Counted from the stretch's first letter, positions 1-6,046 are shown. The stretch is DNA of 6,218 nucleotides from 40CM-2-70-7 sp035505915 (GCA_035505915.1 DATJQI010000001.1:1-6218); one strand, 5' to 3'. Notes: generated from the sequence alone by a model not told the origin. Program-made: numbers and translations.

Positions 1-148
1 GGGCAGGCGGTTGGCCAGGGGGGAAATCGGTCCGCGGATGCCGCCGTGATTGATCGGGTGGGACAGGCCTCGGGCCGATTTTCTTGCGGTCCGGGAGGGG
101 CGCCCCTCACCCGCCAGCCGCCCTGCGGACGGTCCGGCAACCCGGAGT

Positions 149-358
149 TCAAGCGCGCGAGCGACGCGGCCAGTCGTCCCGGAAACCCGTGAGCGGCCCC
201 CAAGAAAACGCCCCGTGCTCGATCCGAGGCAGGGCCCGGAGCACCTCCTGGCAGCCCTCCGTGGTGCGGATCACCTCGAGCGGGATGCGGCCCCCAGGCT
301 GGGGTTTGGGGGCGGTGAACCACCGGCGGGCGTCGCCGCGGAGAGTCCGATTGGCCAT
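149..358 (-). CDS. Truncated ParS/MbcA/Xre-family antitoxin (DUF2384 toxin-binding domain)
   Basis: The 69-residue product matches from memory the C-terminal toxin-binding domain of Xre/MbcA/ParS antitoxins: a W-F-T-A-P-K-P-Q-P-G-G-R-I-P-L-E core (residues ~13-28), then a T-x-E-G-C-Q-E-V helix and the signature RIEHGAFS near residues 45-52. In the family this domain binds and neutralises a RES-domain toxin (NAD+ degrading or ADP-ribosylating) in type II toxin-antitoxin pairs. ATG at 358 is the only standard start, with no convincing Shine-Dalgarno. Domain-like coding continues in frame upstream to a stop near 451 (residues such as RLRDTLAEIPA just before the ATG), so the gene looks 5'-truncated. 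No N-terminal Xre helix-turn-helix is visible in any frame up to 570. The toxin would normally follow the antitoxin, but the 148 bases left on this strand show no RES start. Probably a remnant; family call fairly sure, functionality doubtful. Confidence 0.6.
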   Translation of the reverse strand: MANRTLRGDARRWFTAPKPQPGGRIPLEVIRTTEGCQEVLRALPRIEHGAFSWGPLTGFRDDWPRRSRA

Positions 359-571
359 CGCCGGGATCTCGGCCAGCGTGTCGCGGAGCCGCTGCCGGTG
401 GCGGACCCCGGTGAGCAGCCGCCGCCAGCGCCGGGCGCGGCGACAGAATTCTCACTCGCCAGGCAAGCCTGGATCGCGGCGTCGGCAGACGCGGCTGCGG
501 GCCTCGGTCGAGGCTCGGCGTGGACCCCGGAGCGGCGCTCGACCAGCCGCGCGGGGGGGTCCGCGGGACCG

Positions 572-988
572 TCAACGACCCCGGACGCACCGGAAACCGA
601 CAGTGTCGTCTCCGATCCCGGGGTAGTTTCCGCTGCGGGCCGTGGTGCGCAGGAAGCTCGGCCCGTTGTTCCACGACCCGCCCCGGATCACCCGCTGCCC
701 GGACGCCTCGGGGTGGTCCCACTCCCGACCGTCATCGGCCGAGTAGGGGTACGGCCAGTGCAACGAGTTCGTCCACTCCCACACGTTCCCGGCGAGATCC
801 AGGACGCCGAACGGGGAGGCGCTGGAAGGATAGGAGCCCCCCGGAGCGGTCGTTTGGTCCCCCCGGTTGTCGAAGAACCGGGCGCGGGCGCGATTGCACG
901 CGCGTGAGCGAGCTGTCGTACGGTCCGCCGGGCATGCGAGGTCCTCCGTTACTGCCGTGCCGTCAATTCGACGATCTTCCGCAGGCAT
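572..988 (-). pseudogene. C-terminal fragment of FGE/SUMF1-type formylglycine-generating enzyme domain
   Basis: From about 905 down to the stop at 572 the protein carries the C-terminal signature of the FGE-sulfatase (SUMF1/EgtB/PvdO-like) fold: a CN motif, GGSYPSSASPFGVLDLAGNVWEW, then RVIRGGSWNN, FLRTTARSGNYP and the closing DDTVGFRCVR, here quoted in parts. Family members are usually 230-300 residues; they convert a sulfatase cysteine to formylglycine or serve other oxidative roles. Here only ~110 residues of the domain exist and the N-terminal half is absent. The only in-frame start (ATG 988) lies inside the upstream gene and has no ribosome site. A well-placed GGAGG precedes a different ATG at 935, but that frame reads only 67 residues with no FGE motifs. 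This suggests truncation plus a frameshift between start and body. The motif identity is secure; a working enzyme is unlikely. Confidence 0.7.
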
Positions 989-1505
989 TCATCGAGTGAT
1001 TCGACCGTCCTGAGCATCGTCCGTCCGGTGAAACCTTCGAGATTGATCACCCCGTCGACCTGCACCTCGGTGGTGTCGCCGCGCTGGTCGAACGTCACGC
1101 CCATCCCGTGGACCGCACGGAACCGCCGGATCTTAGCGCCGGCCCAGAGCAGGCTGATCCCCTCCGGGACGGTGAGCGTCCCACCGATGCGGAAGCCGGG
1201 GTCGCCCCATCCTTTCGCGAGGTACCCGACGTCTTCCTGCTCCCGATTGATGGCGGAGAACACGGCGAGATCCCGGGTCGTCCGGAAACCGGACAGGACC
1301 AGTCCGGCCTCGTCCGCCAGCACTCGGGCCAGCCTGCGGTGCATGATCTGGTCCCGGCACTCCGCGAGCAGACGCTCTCCTCGCCATCCGTCAGGGCGTT
1401 GCCGGCGAGGGCCGCTGCGATGCGGTCCCGCACCTCCTCGAATCCGCCGTTCGGTTTCCCGACCCGCCCTGGATGACTCCCGTTTCGCCTTTCGAGATTC
1501 GACAC
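949..1505 (-). pseudogene. Unrecognised gene, apparently frameshifted near 1370-1380
   Basis: I do not recognise this protein. Translation most likely starts at GTG 1505, because AGGAGG sits six bases upstream. That frame reads plausibly (FEEVRDRIAAALAGNALTDGEE) to about 1378, then turns into low-complexity Arg/Ser/Gly sequence. A second frame takes over there and reads ERLLAECRDQIMHRRLARVL, then ADEAGLVLSGF, FSAINREQEDVGYLAKGW and finally ESLDECLRKIVELTARQ up to the stop at 949. Joined by a -1 shift at a GGCGAGGAGAG run this gives about 185 residues with no signal peptide, membrane helix or known motif. Otherwise the second frame could start alone at ATG 1344 (131 residues), with no clear ribosome site. 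The FGE fragment follows closely on the same strand. It may be a true pseudogene or a sequence error. Confidence 0.5.
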
Positions 1506-1557
1506 CCGCGTCCTCCTGTTCCCGGTGACGATCCGTCGTGGTCCGTACCTGTATATA

Positions 1558-1585
1558 TATATACCGGGACGGGGGTCGTTTTCAA
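1558..1585 (-). promoter_or_regulatory. Candidate sigma-70 promoter upstream of the 949-1505 gene
   Basis: On the minus strand TTGAAA (1585-1580) is followed after 16 bases by TATATA (1563-1558), close to the sigma-70 consensus and about 50 bases before the GTG start at 1505. The -10 is part of a perfect 14-bp palindrome GTATATATATATAC (1551-1564), conspicuous in this GC-rich DNA, so an operator role or several alternative -10 registers are possible. Confidence 0.45.
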
Positions 1586-1672
1586 AAAGCGAACCCGAAG
1601 ATTGTTTCGGTGTGCGTCATTTTTCCGAAATCGAGACGGCGTGCCGGCCGCGTGGGACCGGCGGGAGCCGCC

Positions 1673-2440
1673 TCACCGCATGGCCTGGCGAAACGTCTCC
1701 TCGTACACGTCGGGCGTCTGCCCCACGGCGACCTGGAAGGCTGCCGCGAAGGACGCGCCGGCCTGCATGCGGGTCATGATCGCCGGGACCACGGACCATC
1801 CGTGGCGCTCGACCAGGTAGTCGACGGCGACCACGCCCACGTAGTACGGGGCGGAGTCCCCTTCCCCCATCCGGGCGAGGAGGTTCCGCCGGGCGTCCTG
1901 CTGCACCCGGAGCCGCTGCTGCGCCACCCATTCCCGCCCCATCTCCAGGTGCATGGCGAGCCCCTCGTCGAACCAGCGGGGGAGGGCGCGGAGGCCGATG
2001 TAGGAGTGGACGACGGCGTGGGTGAGCTCGTGCCGGAGCACGGCGTCGGTGCGGACGGCGGCGGTCGAGCGCGCCACGGTCCATCCGTAGACCATCTTGA
2101 CGGTCCGCTCCGTGATCGAATAGAACGCCGTGGAGCGCTGGGCCGCCACGCTCGGCGGCGCGATCCGGTCGAATTCGGCGGGGCCGTAGAGCAGGACGGA
2201 GAGGCGGTGGCGCAGGGTCAGGCCGAGCGTCTGCTGGATGGCCCGGAGGTTCGCGGCGACGCATTCCGCGACGGCGGCGACCTGCCCGGCGTCCCGCTCC
2301 TGGTAGACGAGGTCGAAGTCGGCGAAGCTCTGCGAGGCCGCCCGGCCCGGCGCGGGGCCGAGGAGACCCAGGGCGAGGAGGGCGAGGCCAAGGTGGAATA
2401 TCGCCGGTCGCGCGCCGCGCGTCATCAGCCGCGCCGCCAT
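1673..2440 (-). CDS. Exported HExxH metallopeptidase, peptidase-MA-like (gluzincin)
   Basis: Numbered from ATG 2440 (255 residues), the N-terminus is a basic stretch and a hydrophobic core (AIFHLGLALLALGLL) ending in an Ala-rich cleavage site near residue 35, so the protein is probably exported. The zinc site is HELTH (His137, Glu138, His141), followed 18 residues later by WFDEGLA with the likely third ligand Glu159. HExxH plus W-x-x-EGLA is the hallmark of the peptidase-MA-like gluzincins, often found as secreted proteins of unknown substrate in GC-rich bacteria. The C-terminal segment (ASFAAAFQVAVGQTPDVYEETF) is also typical of the family. The start is uncertain: GTG 2470 would overlap the preceding gene by 16 bases, and ATG 2425 would give a tighter signal peptide; none has a clear Shine-Dalgarno, so coupling to the upstream gene is likely. 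The product appears intact. Family call confident; substrate unknown. Confidence 0.85.
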   Translation of the reverse strand: MAARLMTRGARPAIFHLGLALLALGLLGPAPGRAASQSFADFDLVYQERDAGQVAAVAECVAANLRAIQQTLGLTLRHRLSVLLYGPAEFDRIAPPSVAAQRSTAFYSITERTVKMVYGWTVARSTAAVRTDAVLRHELTHAVVHSYIGLRALPRWFDEGLAMHLEMGREWVAQQRLRVQQDARRNLLARMGEGDSAPYYVGVVAVDYLVERHGWSVVPAIMTRMQAGASFAAAFQVAVGQTPDVYEETFRQAMR

Positions 2441-2454
2441 TCCAAGGCACCGGA

Positions 2455-2682
2455 TCACTTGGGCGGGCACCCATTCGGGGTGAAGGTGCGCACGTCCGCG
2501 TCGGGGTTGACGTGCACCTCGCAGCTGGTCGGCAGCGCGGGGTCCCCGAACCAGAGCTCGAAGAACCCGGGGATCAGCGTGAAGGAGTAGGGCGGGAGCG
2601 TGGAGGCCCTCGACGTGGCCGGGATTGCGGGCGCCGACCGGACGGGAGCCGGCGGCGCCTGGTGCGGGTACCGCCCCATCAT
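2455..2682 (-). CDS. Small proline-rich hypothetical protein
   Basis: I do not recognise this 75-residue protein. Its N-terminal third is rich in Pro, Ala and Ser. The C-terminal half is more structured, with FTLIPGFFELWFGDPALP, then a pair of cysteines about 19 residues apart (SCEVHVNPDAD ... NGCPPK). No convincing signal peptide or membrane span is seen. ATG 2682 is chosen; ATG 2679 and TTG 2697 are alternatives, and none has a Shine-Dalgarno site. All these starts fall within the GATC-rich array, so the true N-terminus may have been replaced or extended by repeat DNA. It ends at 2455, abutting or overlapping the metallopeptidase start, which suggests co-transcription with it. Coding support comes from composition and this spacing only. 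Confidence 0.45.
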   Translation of the reverse strand: MMGRYPHQAPPAPVRSAPAIPATSRASTLPPYSFTLIPGFFELWFGDPALPTSCEVHVNPDADVRTFTPNGCPPK

Positions 2683-2800
2683 GATCACCAAGATCAATCC
2701 ATCGTGATCACGCGGATCACTTCATCGCGATCACCAAGATCATGATCGTGATCACGCGGATCATGATCGTGATCACCGGGATCGCTCATCGTGATCACGG
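2683..2800 (+). repeat. GATC-rich tandem array 1 (~22-bp units)
   Basis: Units begin at 2683, 2706, 2729, 2750, 2771 and a partial at 2793 (lengths 23, 23, 21, 21, 22). Each starts GATCAC, then three bases, GATC, a variable 5-8 bases and ATCGT or ATCGC. By hand I count 13 GATC sites in 114 bp (2683, 2692, 2706, 2715, 2729, 2738, 2744, 2750, 2759, 2765, 2771, 2780, 2793), at spacings mostly of 6, 9 or 13-14. Many are extended palindromes (TGATCA, GTGATCAC), so each strand can fold in several ways. There are no distinct spacers, so it is not a CRISPR array. Confidence 0.85.
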
Positions 2801-2889
2801 CGTGCCGTATCCTCCCCACGGGGGATGGCCGCCGGGAGTGGAGTGACGCAGGAAGCGTCGGACACGCCATCCACCCGAAAGGAGGCGGG

Positions 2890-4434
2890 ATGGCGACCGA
2901 GCGACTACCCATGCGTCACACCCGAGAGATCCTGCGCCAGAAGTGGGTCTTAGGCTGTACCCACCGCGCGGTGGCCCAGAGCCTGGGCATCAGCCATGGC
3001 ACGGTCGGCAGTATCGTGCTCCGCGCCCGGGCGGCCGGCCTCGACTGGCCCCAGGTCGAGAGCCTCACCGACGACGCCCTCGAGGTCCGGCTCTACGGTC
3101 CGCCGAGCGCCACGGGCCGCGGACGTCCCGTCCCCAACTGCGCCTACCTCCACGCCGAGCGCAAGAAGCCCGGGGTCACCCTGGAGCTCCTGCATATCGA
3201 GTATCTCGAGCAGCATCCCACCGGATACCGGTACACCCGGTTCTGCGATCTCTACCGCCAGTGGCTCCGCCGCCACCGCCTCAGCATGCGCCAGGCGCAC
3301 CGGGCGGGGGAGAAGACCTTCGTCGATTACGCCGGGAAGAAGCCCCACCTGGTCGATCCCGAGACAGGCGCGATTACTGAGGTCGAGCTCTTCGTCGGCG
3401 TGCTCGGCGCCAGCAACTTCACCTACGCGGAAGCCACCCGCACGCAGCAGCTCGCGGACTGGCTCGGCAGCCACGAACGGATGTTCCGCTATTTTGGCGG
3501 CGTCACGGTAGCCCTGGTGTGCGATCAGTTGAAAAGTGGCGTCACGATGCCCTGTCGCTACGAGCCGGGGCTCCAGCGGACGTATGACGAGTTCGCCCAG
3601 CATATGGGGACGACGATCCTCCCGGCCCGGCCGGCGATGCCCCGCGATAAGGCGAAAATCGAGGTCGCCGTGCAAGTGGCCGAACGCTGGATCCTCGCGC
3701 GCCTCCGGCACGAGACCTTCTACACCTTAGGCGCGCTGAATACCCGCATCTGGGAGCTGCTCGAAGATCTGAACAGCAGGCGCATGCGGCACTATGAGGC
3801 GAGCCGACGGGAGCTCTTCGAGCGGATCGACCGGCCGGCGCTGCGCCCCCTGCCGGCCCGCCCCTTCGTGTACGGCGAGTGGAAACGGGCGACGGTCTCG
3901 ATCGATTATCACATCGAAGTGGCCCATCACTTCTATTCCGTCCCCCACCCCCTGGTCCAGCTGCAGCAGCCGGTGGACGTCCGCCTTAGCGCGCTCACGG
4001 TCGAGGTCTATGTCCGCGGCCAGCGCGTGGCGGCCCACGTCCGCAGCCACGTGCGCGGCGGGTTCACCACCGATCCCGCCCACATGCCCAAGGCCCACTT
4101 GGCGCACCGGGAGTGGAGCCCGTCCCGGATCATTGCCTGGGCGCGGACCGTCGGGCCCCAGACGGCCGCCTTGGTCGAAGCCGTCCTGGCGAGCCGACCC
4201 CATCCGGAGCAGGGCTACCGCTCCTGTCTCGGGATCCTGCGCCTCGCCAAGCGGGACGGCCCCGCCCGCGTGGAGGCGGCCTGCGCCCGGGCCCTCGCGG
4301 TCGGGGCGCGCTCGTACCGGCACGTCGATGCGATCTTGAAGCACGGGCTGGATCGGGTGCCGCTCCCCGATGCCGCCGCGCCCGCCCGCCCCCTAGTCCA
4401 CGACCAGCTGCGCGGGCCCGCGTACTACGAGTGA
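2890..4434 (+). CDS. istA: IS21-family transposase IstA (DDE)
   Basis: This 514-residue protein is the transposase of the IS21 element and cuts and joins DNA at the element ends in concert with IstB. ATG 2890 is chosen because AAAGGAGG precedes it by four bases; upstream in-frame starts have no ribosome site and lie in the repeat array. Residues ~8-50 form a helix-turn-helix (REILRQKWVLGCTHRAVAQS, LGISHGTVGSIV) that should bind the terminal repeats. The integrase-like core has Asp146 (KTFVDYAGKK), Asp212 (VALVCDQLKSGV) and Glu258 (PRDKAKIEVAVQ), a DDE triad with family-like spacing. The second motif reads CDQLK rather than the more usual D-N-L-K. The C-terminal region from ~340 (VSIDYHIEVAHHFYSVPH, HVRSH) matches the beta-barrel and tail of IstA. 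Length is toward the upper end for the family. No stops or gaps are seen. Confidence 0.95.
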   Translation: MATERLPMRHTREILRQKWVLGCTHRAVAQSLGISHGTVGSIVLRARAAGLDWPQVESLTDDALEVRLYGPPSATGRGRPVPNCAYLHAERKKPGVTLELLHIEYLEQHPTGYRYTRFCDLYRQWLRRHRLSMRQAHRAGEKTFVDYAGKKPHLVDPETGAITEVELFVGVLGASNFTYAEATRTQQLADWLGSHERMFRYFGGVTVALVCDQLKSGVTMPCRYEPGLQRTYDEFAQHMGTTILPARPAMPRDKAKIEVAVQVAERWILARLRHETFYTLGALNTRIWELLEDLNSRRMRHYEASRRELFERIDRPALRPLPARPFVYGEWKRATVSIDYHIEVAHHFYSVPHPLVQLQQPVDVRLSALTVEVYVRGQRVAAHVRSHVRGGFTTDPAHMPKAHLAHREWSPSRIIAWARTVGPQTAALVEAVLASRPHPEQGYRSCLGILRLAKRDGPARVEAACARALAVGARSYRHVDAILKHGLDRVPLPDAAAPARPLVHDQLRGPAYYE

Positions 4435-4500
4435 GCGGGGCACGCCAGGAGGCAAAGGCAAGGAGCCGTGATGCCTACGCGCAAGAGAAAGGAGAGACCA

Positions 4501-5283
4501 ATGCTGAATCCCCCGACGATGGACCAGCTGCAGCACTTGAAGCTCACCGCGATGGCGGCGGCCTGGACCGCCCAGCAGCAGGACGCGCAGTGCACGCAGC
4601 TCAGCTTCGACGAGCGCTTCGCGCTCCTCGTGCAGGCCGAGTGGGTGGCCCGCGAGAACGCCCGCTTGACGCGGACCCTCCAGGCGGCCAAGCTGAAGTT
4701 CGGGCAGGCGTGTCTCGAGGGCATCGATTACCCCGCCCGCCGCGAACTGGACAAGGCGCTGGTCCGGCAACTGGCCACCGGCCGCTGGCTCCAGGAACAC
4801 CAACAAATCTTGGTGAGCGGGATGACCGGGACGGGCAAAACGTACGTCGCCTGCGCCTTCGCCCAGCAGGCCTGCCGGCAGGGCTATCGCGCCCGGTACT
4901 GGCGCGCGCCGCGACTGTTCCAGGAGTGTGCGCTCGCCCGGGCCGACGGGACCTACGGACGGCTGCTCGGGCAACTCGCCCGGATGGACGTCTTGGTCAT
5001 CGACGATTTTGGGCTGGTGCCCCTCCAGGATGCCGAGCGGCGGGATCTGCTCGAGATCCTGGAGGATCGCTACGGGACCCGGTCCACCATCGTGACCAGC
5101 CAGCTTGATCCCCCGCTCTGGCATCAGGCGATCGGGGATCCGACCCTGGCAGACGCGATCTGCGATCGGCTGCTGCACAATGCGCATCGACTCAAGCTCA
5201 AGGGCCCCTCGCGCCGCAAGAAGGAGGACACCGCGACGGCGGAGCCGACCGACGAGATTGACCCGCGGAACCCGGTTCGCTAA
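4501..5283 (+). CDS. istB: IS21 helper ATPase IstB
   Basis: IstB is the AAA+ helper that assembles on DNA, selects targets and activates IstA. The 260-residue product has the IstB N-terminal domain (LQHLKLTAMAAAW, then LSFDERFALLVQAEW), Walker A GMTGTGKT (107-114), Walker B DVLVIDDFG (163-171), a sensor-1-like STIVTSQ (195-201) and the arginine-bearing DAICDRLLHNAHRLKLKG near the C-terminus, all as expected of a DnaC-like ATPase. Two starts have good ribosome sites: ATG 4501 (AAGGAG, about eight bases upstream) and ATG 4471 (AAGGAG, five bases upstream), the latter adding a basic MPTRKRKERP leader. I chose 4501 because typical IstB proteins begin close to this point. It lies 66 bases after istA on the same strand and is probably co-transcribed. 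Its tail is acidic and variable. The gene appears intact. Confidence 0.95.
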   Translation: MLNPPTMDQLQHLKLTAMAAAWTAQQQDAQCTQLSFDERFALLVQAEWVARENARLTRTLQAAKLKFGQACLEGIDYPARRELDKALVRQLATGRWLQEHQQILVSGMTGTGKTYVACAFAQQACRQGYRARYWRAPRLFQECALARADGTYGRLLGQLARMDVLVIDDFGLVPLQDAERRDLLEILEDRYGTRSTIVTSQLDPPLWHQAIGDPTLADAICDRLLHNAHRLKLKGPSRRKKEDTATAEPTDEIDPRNPVR

Positions 5284-5358
5284 GCTGAACTCGTCGCTCC
5301 CAATCCACTTGAGACCGCTGGGCGGCAGCATGACCTCAGCACGCACGGGGAGAGCAGG

Positions 5359-5679
5359 ATGCGGCGCACGGACAAGATGATCCTGGAGCGCTTCAAGACT
5401 CTGCTGCAGGACCGGCTGCAGGTGCACAAGATCATTGCCTTTGGCTCACGAGCCCGGGGTGATGCCGATCCGCAATCGGACCTCGATGTGGTCGTGGTGC
5501 TGAACGACGGTAGCGATGCGGCGGCACGAGAGTACGTCAGCGAATGTGCCTGGGAAGCCGGCTTTACTCATGGCATCGTCGTGGTGCCGATGGTGTACAC
5601 CCGAAGCGAGTGGGAGCACGGCCCAGAACGGCAGTCGCTGTTCGTGCAGGCCGTGCAGGCCGAGGGAGTCCTCGTGTGA
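5359..5679 (+). CDS. Small MNT-type nucleotidyltransferase (NTase fold), orphan
   Basis: The 106-residue protein has the minimal nucleotidyltransferase signature: a helix (ILERFKTLLQDRL), then FGSRARGDADPQSDLDVVVV with Gly29-Ser30 and the metal-binding Asp41 and Asp43. Such proteins usually pair with a HEPN ribonuclease toxin; in the well-studied MntA/HepT type the NTase AMPylates and silences the toxin. The third strand (GIVVVPMVYTRSEWE) has no third catalytic acid, and the C-terminus ends AVQAEGVLV, both like the HEPN-linked subgroup with the S-R-E-E-W-E pattern. ATG 5359 has GGGGAG eight bases upstream. It begins about 30 bases after the presumed IS21 right end. A GTG at 5676 overlaps its stop, as for a coupled second gene, but that frame stops after 18 codons and no HEPN domain follows. 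NTase fold is confident; antitoxin role is inferred. Confidence 0.85.
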   Translation: MRRTDKMILERFKTLLQDRLQVHKIIAFGSRARGDADPQSDLDVVVVLNDGSDAAAREYVSECAWEAGFTHGIVVVPMVYTRSEWEHGPERQSLFVQAVQAEGVLV

Positions 5680-5684
5680 GAAAC

Positions 5685-5719
5685 GGCGGCCCCGGTGCAG
5701 TAGCGGGGAGGAGGCCGCC
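5685..5719 (+). other. Inverted repeat just after the nucleotidyltransferase gene
   Basis: GGCGGCC (5685-5691) is repeated inverted as GGCCGCC (5713-5719), with a possible inner CCG/CGG pairing. It starts six bases after the NTase stop. There is no T-run behind it, so it is not a classical intrinsic terminator. The stretch from here to 5830 contains no gene that I can support. Confidence 0.3.
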
Positions 5720-5830
5720 TCTACGTGAGTGACGCGAAGGCCCTTACGGCTCGTACGCAAAGGGCTGTCGCGAAGAAAGGAGGAACGCTCGACATCCAAG
5801 CCGACGCCCCGCCTCGCTCCGCTCCGGTCA

Positions 5831-5900
5831 GATCGGCGATCGGGCGATCACGATGACCGATCCGAGTGATCATGATGGAGCGATCCCGGTGATCATGATG
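5831..5900 (-). repeat. GATC-rich tandem array 2 (same unit, inverted)
   Basis: Read on the minus strand, units start at 5894 (23 bp) and 5871 (22 bp), followed by shortened GATCGCC units at 5849, 5841 and 5834. Each full unit again reads GATCAC, three bases, GATC, then a variable part ending ATCAT or ATCGT. I count seven GATC sites in 64 bp. The segment 5866-5896, reverse-complemented, matches 2769-2798 of array 1 closely, differing by one extra base and a few G/A changes. The two arrays are therefore members of one repeat family in opposite orientation. Confidence 0.75.
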
Positions 5901-6046
5901 AGTGAAACCCCCACCTGGCGCGCGCGATGCTCGCATTCCTGCCGCGACAGGGACCCGGGCGGCAGCATTTGACACTCGTTCTCTGCGGCGACCGCTCCAC
6001 CGACGACCAGGAGGAGCGCGAAGAGGAACAGGACCGACCGGATCAT
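5870..6046 (-). CDS. Small secreted hypothetical protein
   Basis: This 58-residue protein is not recognised. ATG 6046 is selected because GGAGG lies five bases upstream; a longer in-frame reading to 6082 has no ribosome site and would put charged residues before the signal. Residues 1-21 (MIRSVLFLFALLLVVGGAVAA) are a clear signal peptide with an AVA-A cleavage region. The short mature part ENECQMLPPGSLSRQECEHRARQVGVS has two cysteines (25 and 38) that could form a disulfide in the periplasm. The last residues, IMITGIAPS, and the stop codon are encoded by the GATC repeat array, which may have extended or replaced the original C-terminus. The gene has no close same-strand neighbour in the window. 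Confidence 0.65.
   Translation of the reverse strand: MIRSVLFLFALLLVVGGAVAAENECQMLPPGSLSRQECEHRARQVGVSLIMITGIAPS

Larger units (their letters stand above)
2803..5330 (+). mobile_element. IS21-family insertion sequence (approximate ends)
   Basis: The element carries adjacent istA and istB on one strand, the defining arrangement of the IS21 family, with a total of about 2.5 kb as expected. IS21 ends usually start TG and finish CA, with repeated blocks inside. Candidate outer bases are TGCCG at 2803 and, at the other end, GGCGGCA or GGCGGCAGCA ending at 5327 or 5330. An inner block AGTGGAGTG (2837-2845) resembles the complement of 5301-5309 (AGTGGATTG). These matches are short, so the ends are estimates, and I could not identify a target-site duplication. 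Both genes look intact, so the copy may be active. Confidence 0.6.

Noticed and set aside
1..148. Possible RES toxin start downstream of the antitoxin
   Set aside because: One minus-strand frame stays open to the window edge (ending near GIRGPISPLANRLP) but has no start or RES motif that I can recognise.
50..907. Long plus-strand open frame of 285 codons
   Set aside because: It is Pro/Arg/Ala/Gly-rich, has no domain or ribosome site, and runs opposite the antitoxin and FGE motifs; a typical antisense frame in GC-rich DNA.
1660..1672. Possible terminator GGCGG-GAG-CCGCC after the peptidase
   Set aside because: Only a 5-bp stem beside the stop codon with no T-run following on the minus strand.
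1538..2590. Plus-strand open frame of 350 codons across the peptidase locus
   Set aside because: Antisense to the HExxH peptidase, whose zinc motif and signal peptide decide the coding strand; the frame is Gly/Arg/Asp/His low complexity.
2683..2800. Possible CRISPR array
   Set aside because: Units are contiguous with no unique 30-40 bp spacers, the unit is short and internally repetitive, and no cas gene is present.
4393..5427. Minus-strand open frame of 344 codons opposite istB
   Set aside because: Shadow of IstB, whose Walker A and B motifs are intact on the plus strand.
5676..5830. Possible HEPN toxin gene after the nucleotidyltransferase
   Set aside because: All three frames are short or interrupted and show no HEPN helices or R-x4-6-H motif; treated only as a possible remnant.
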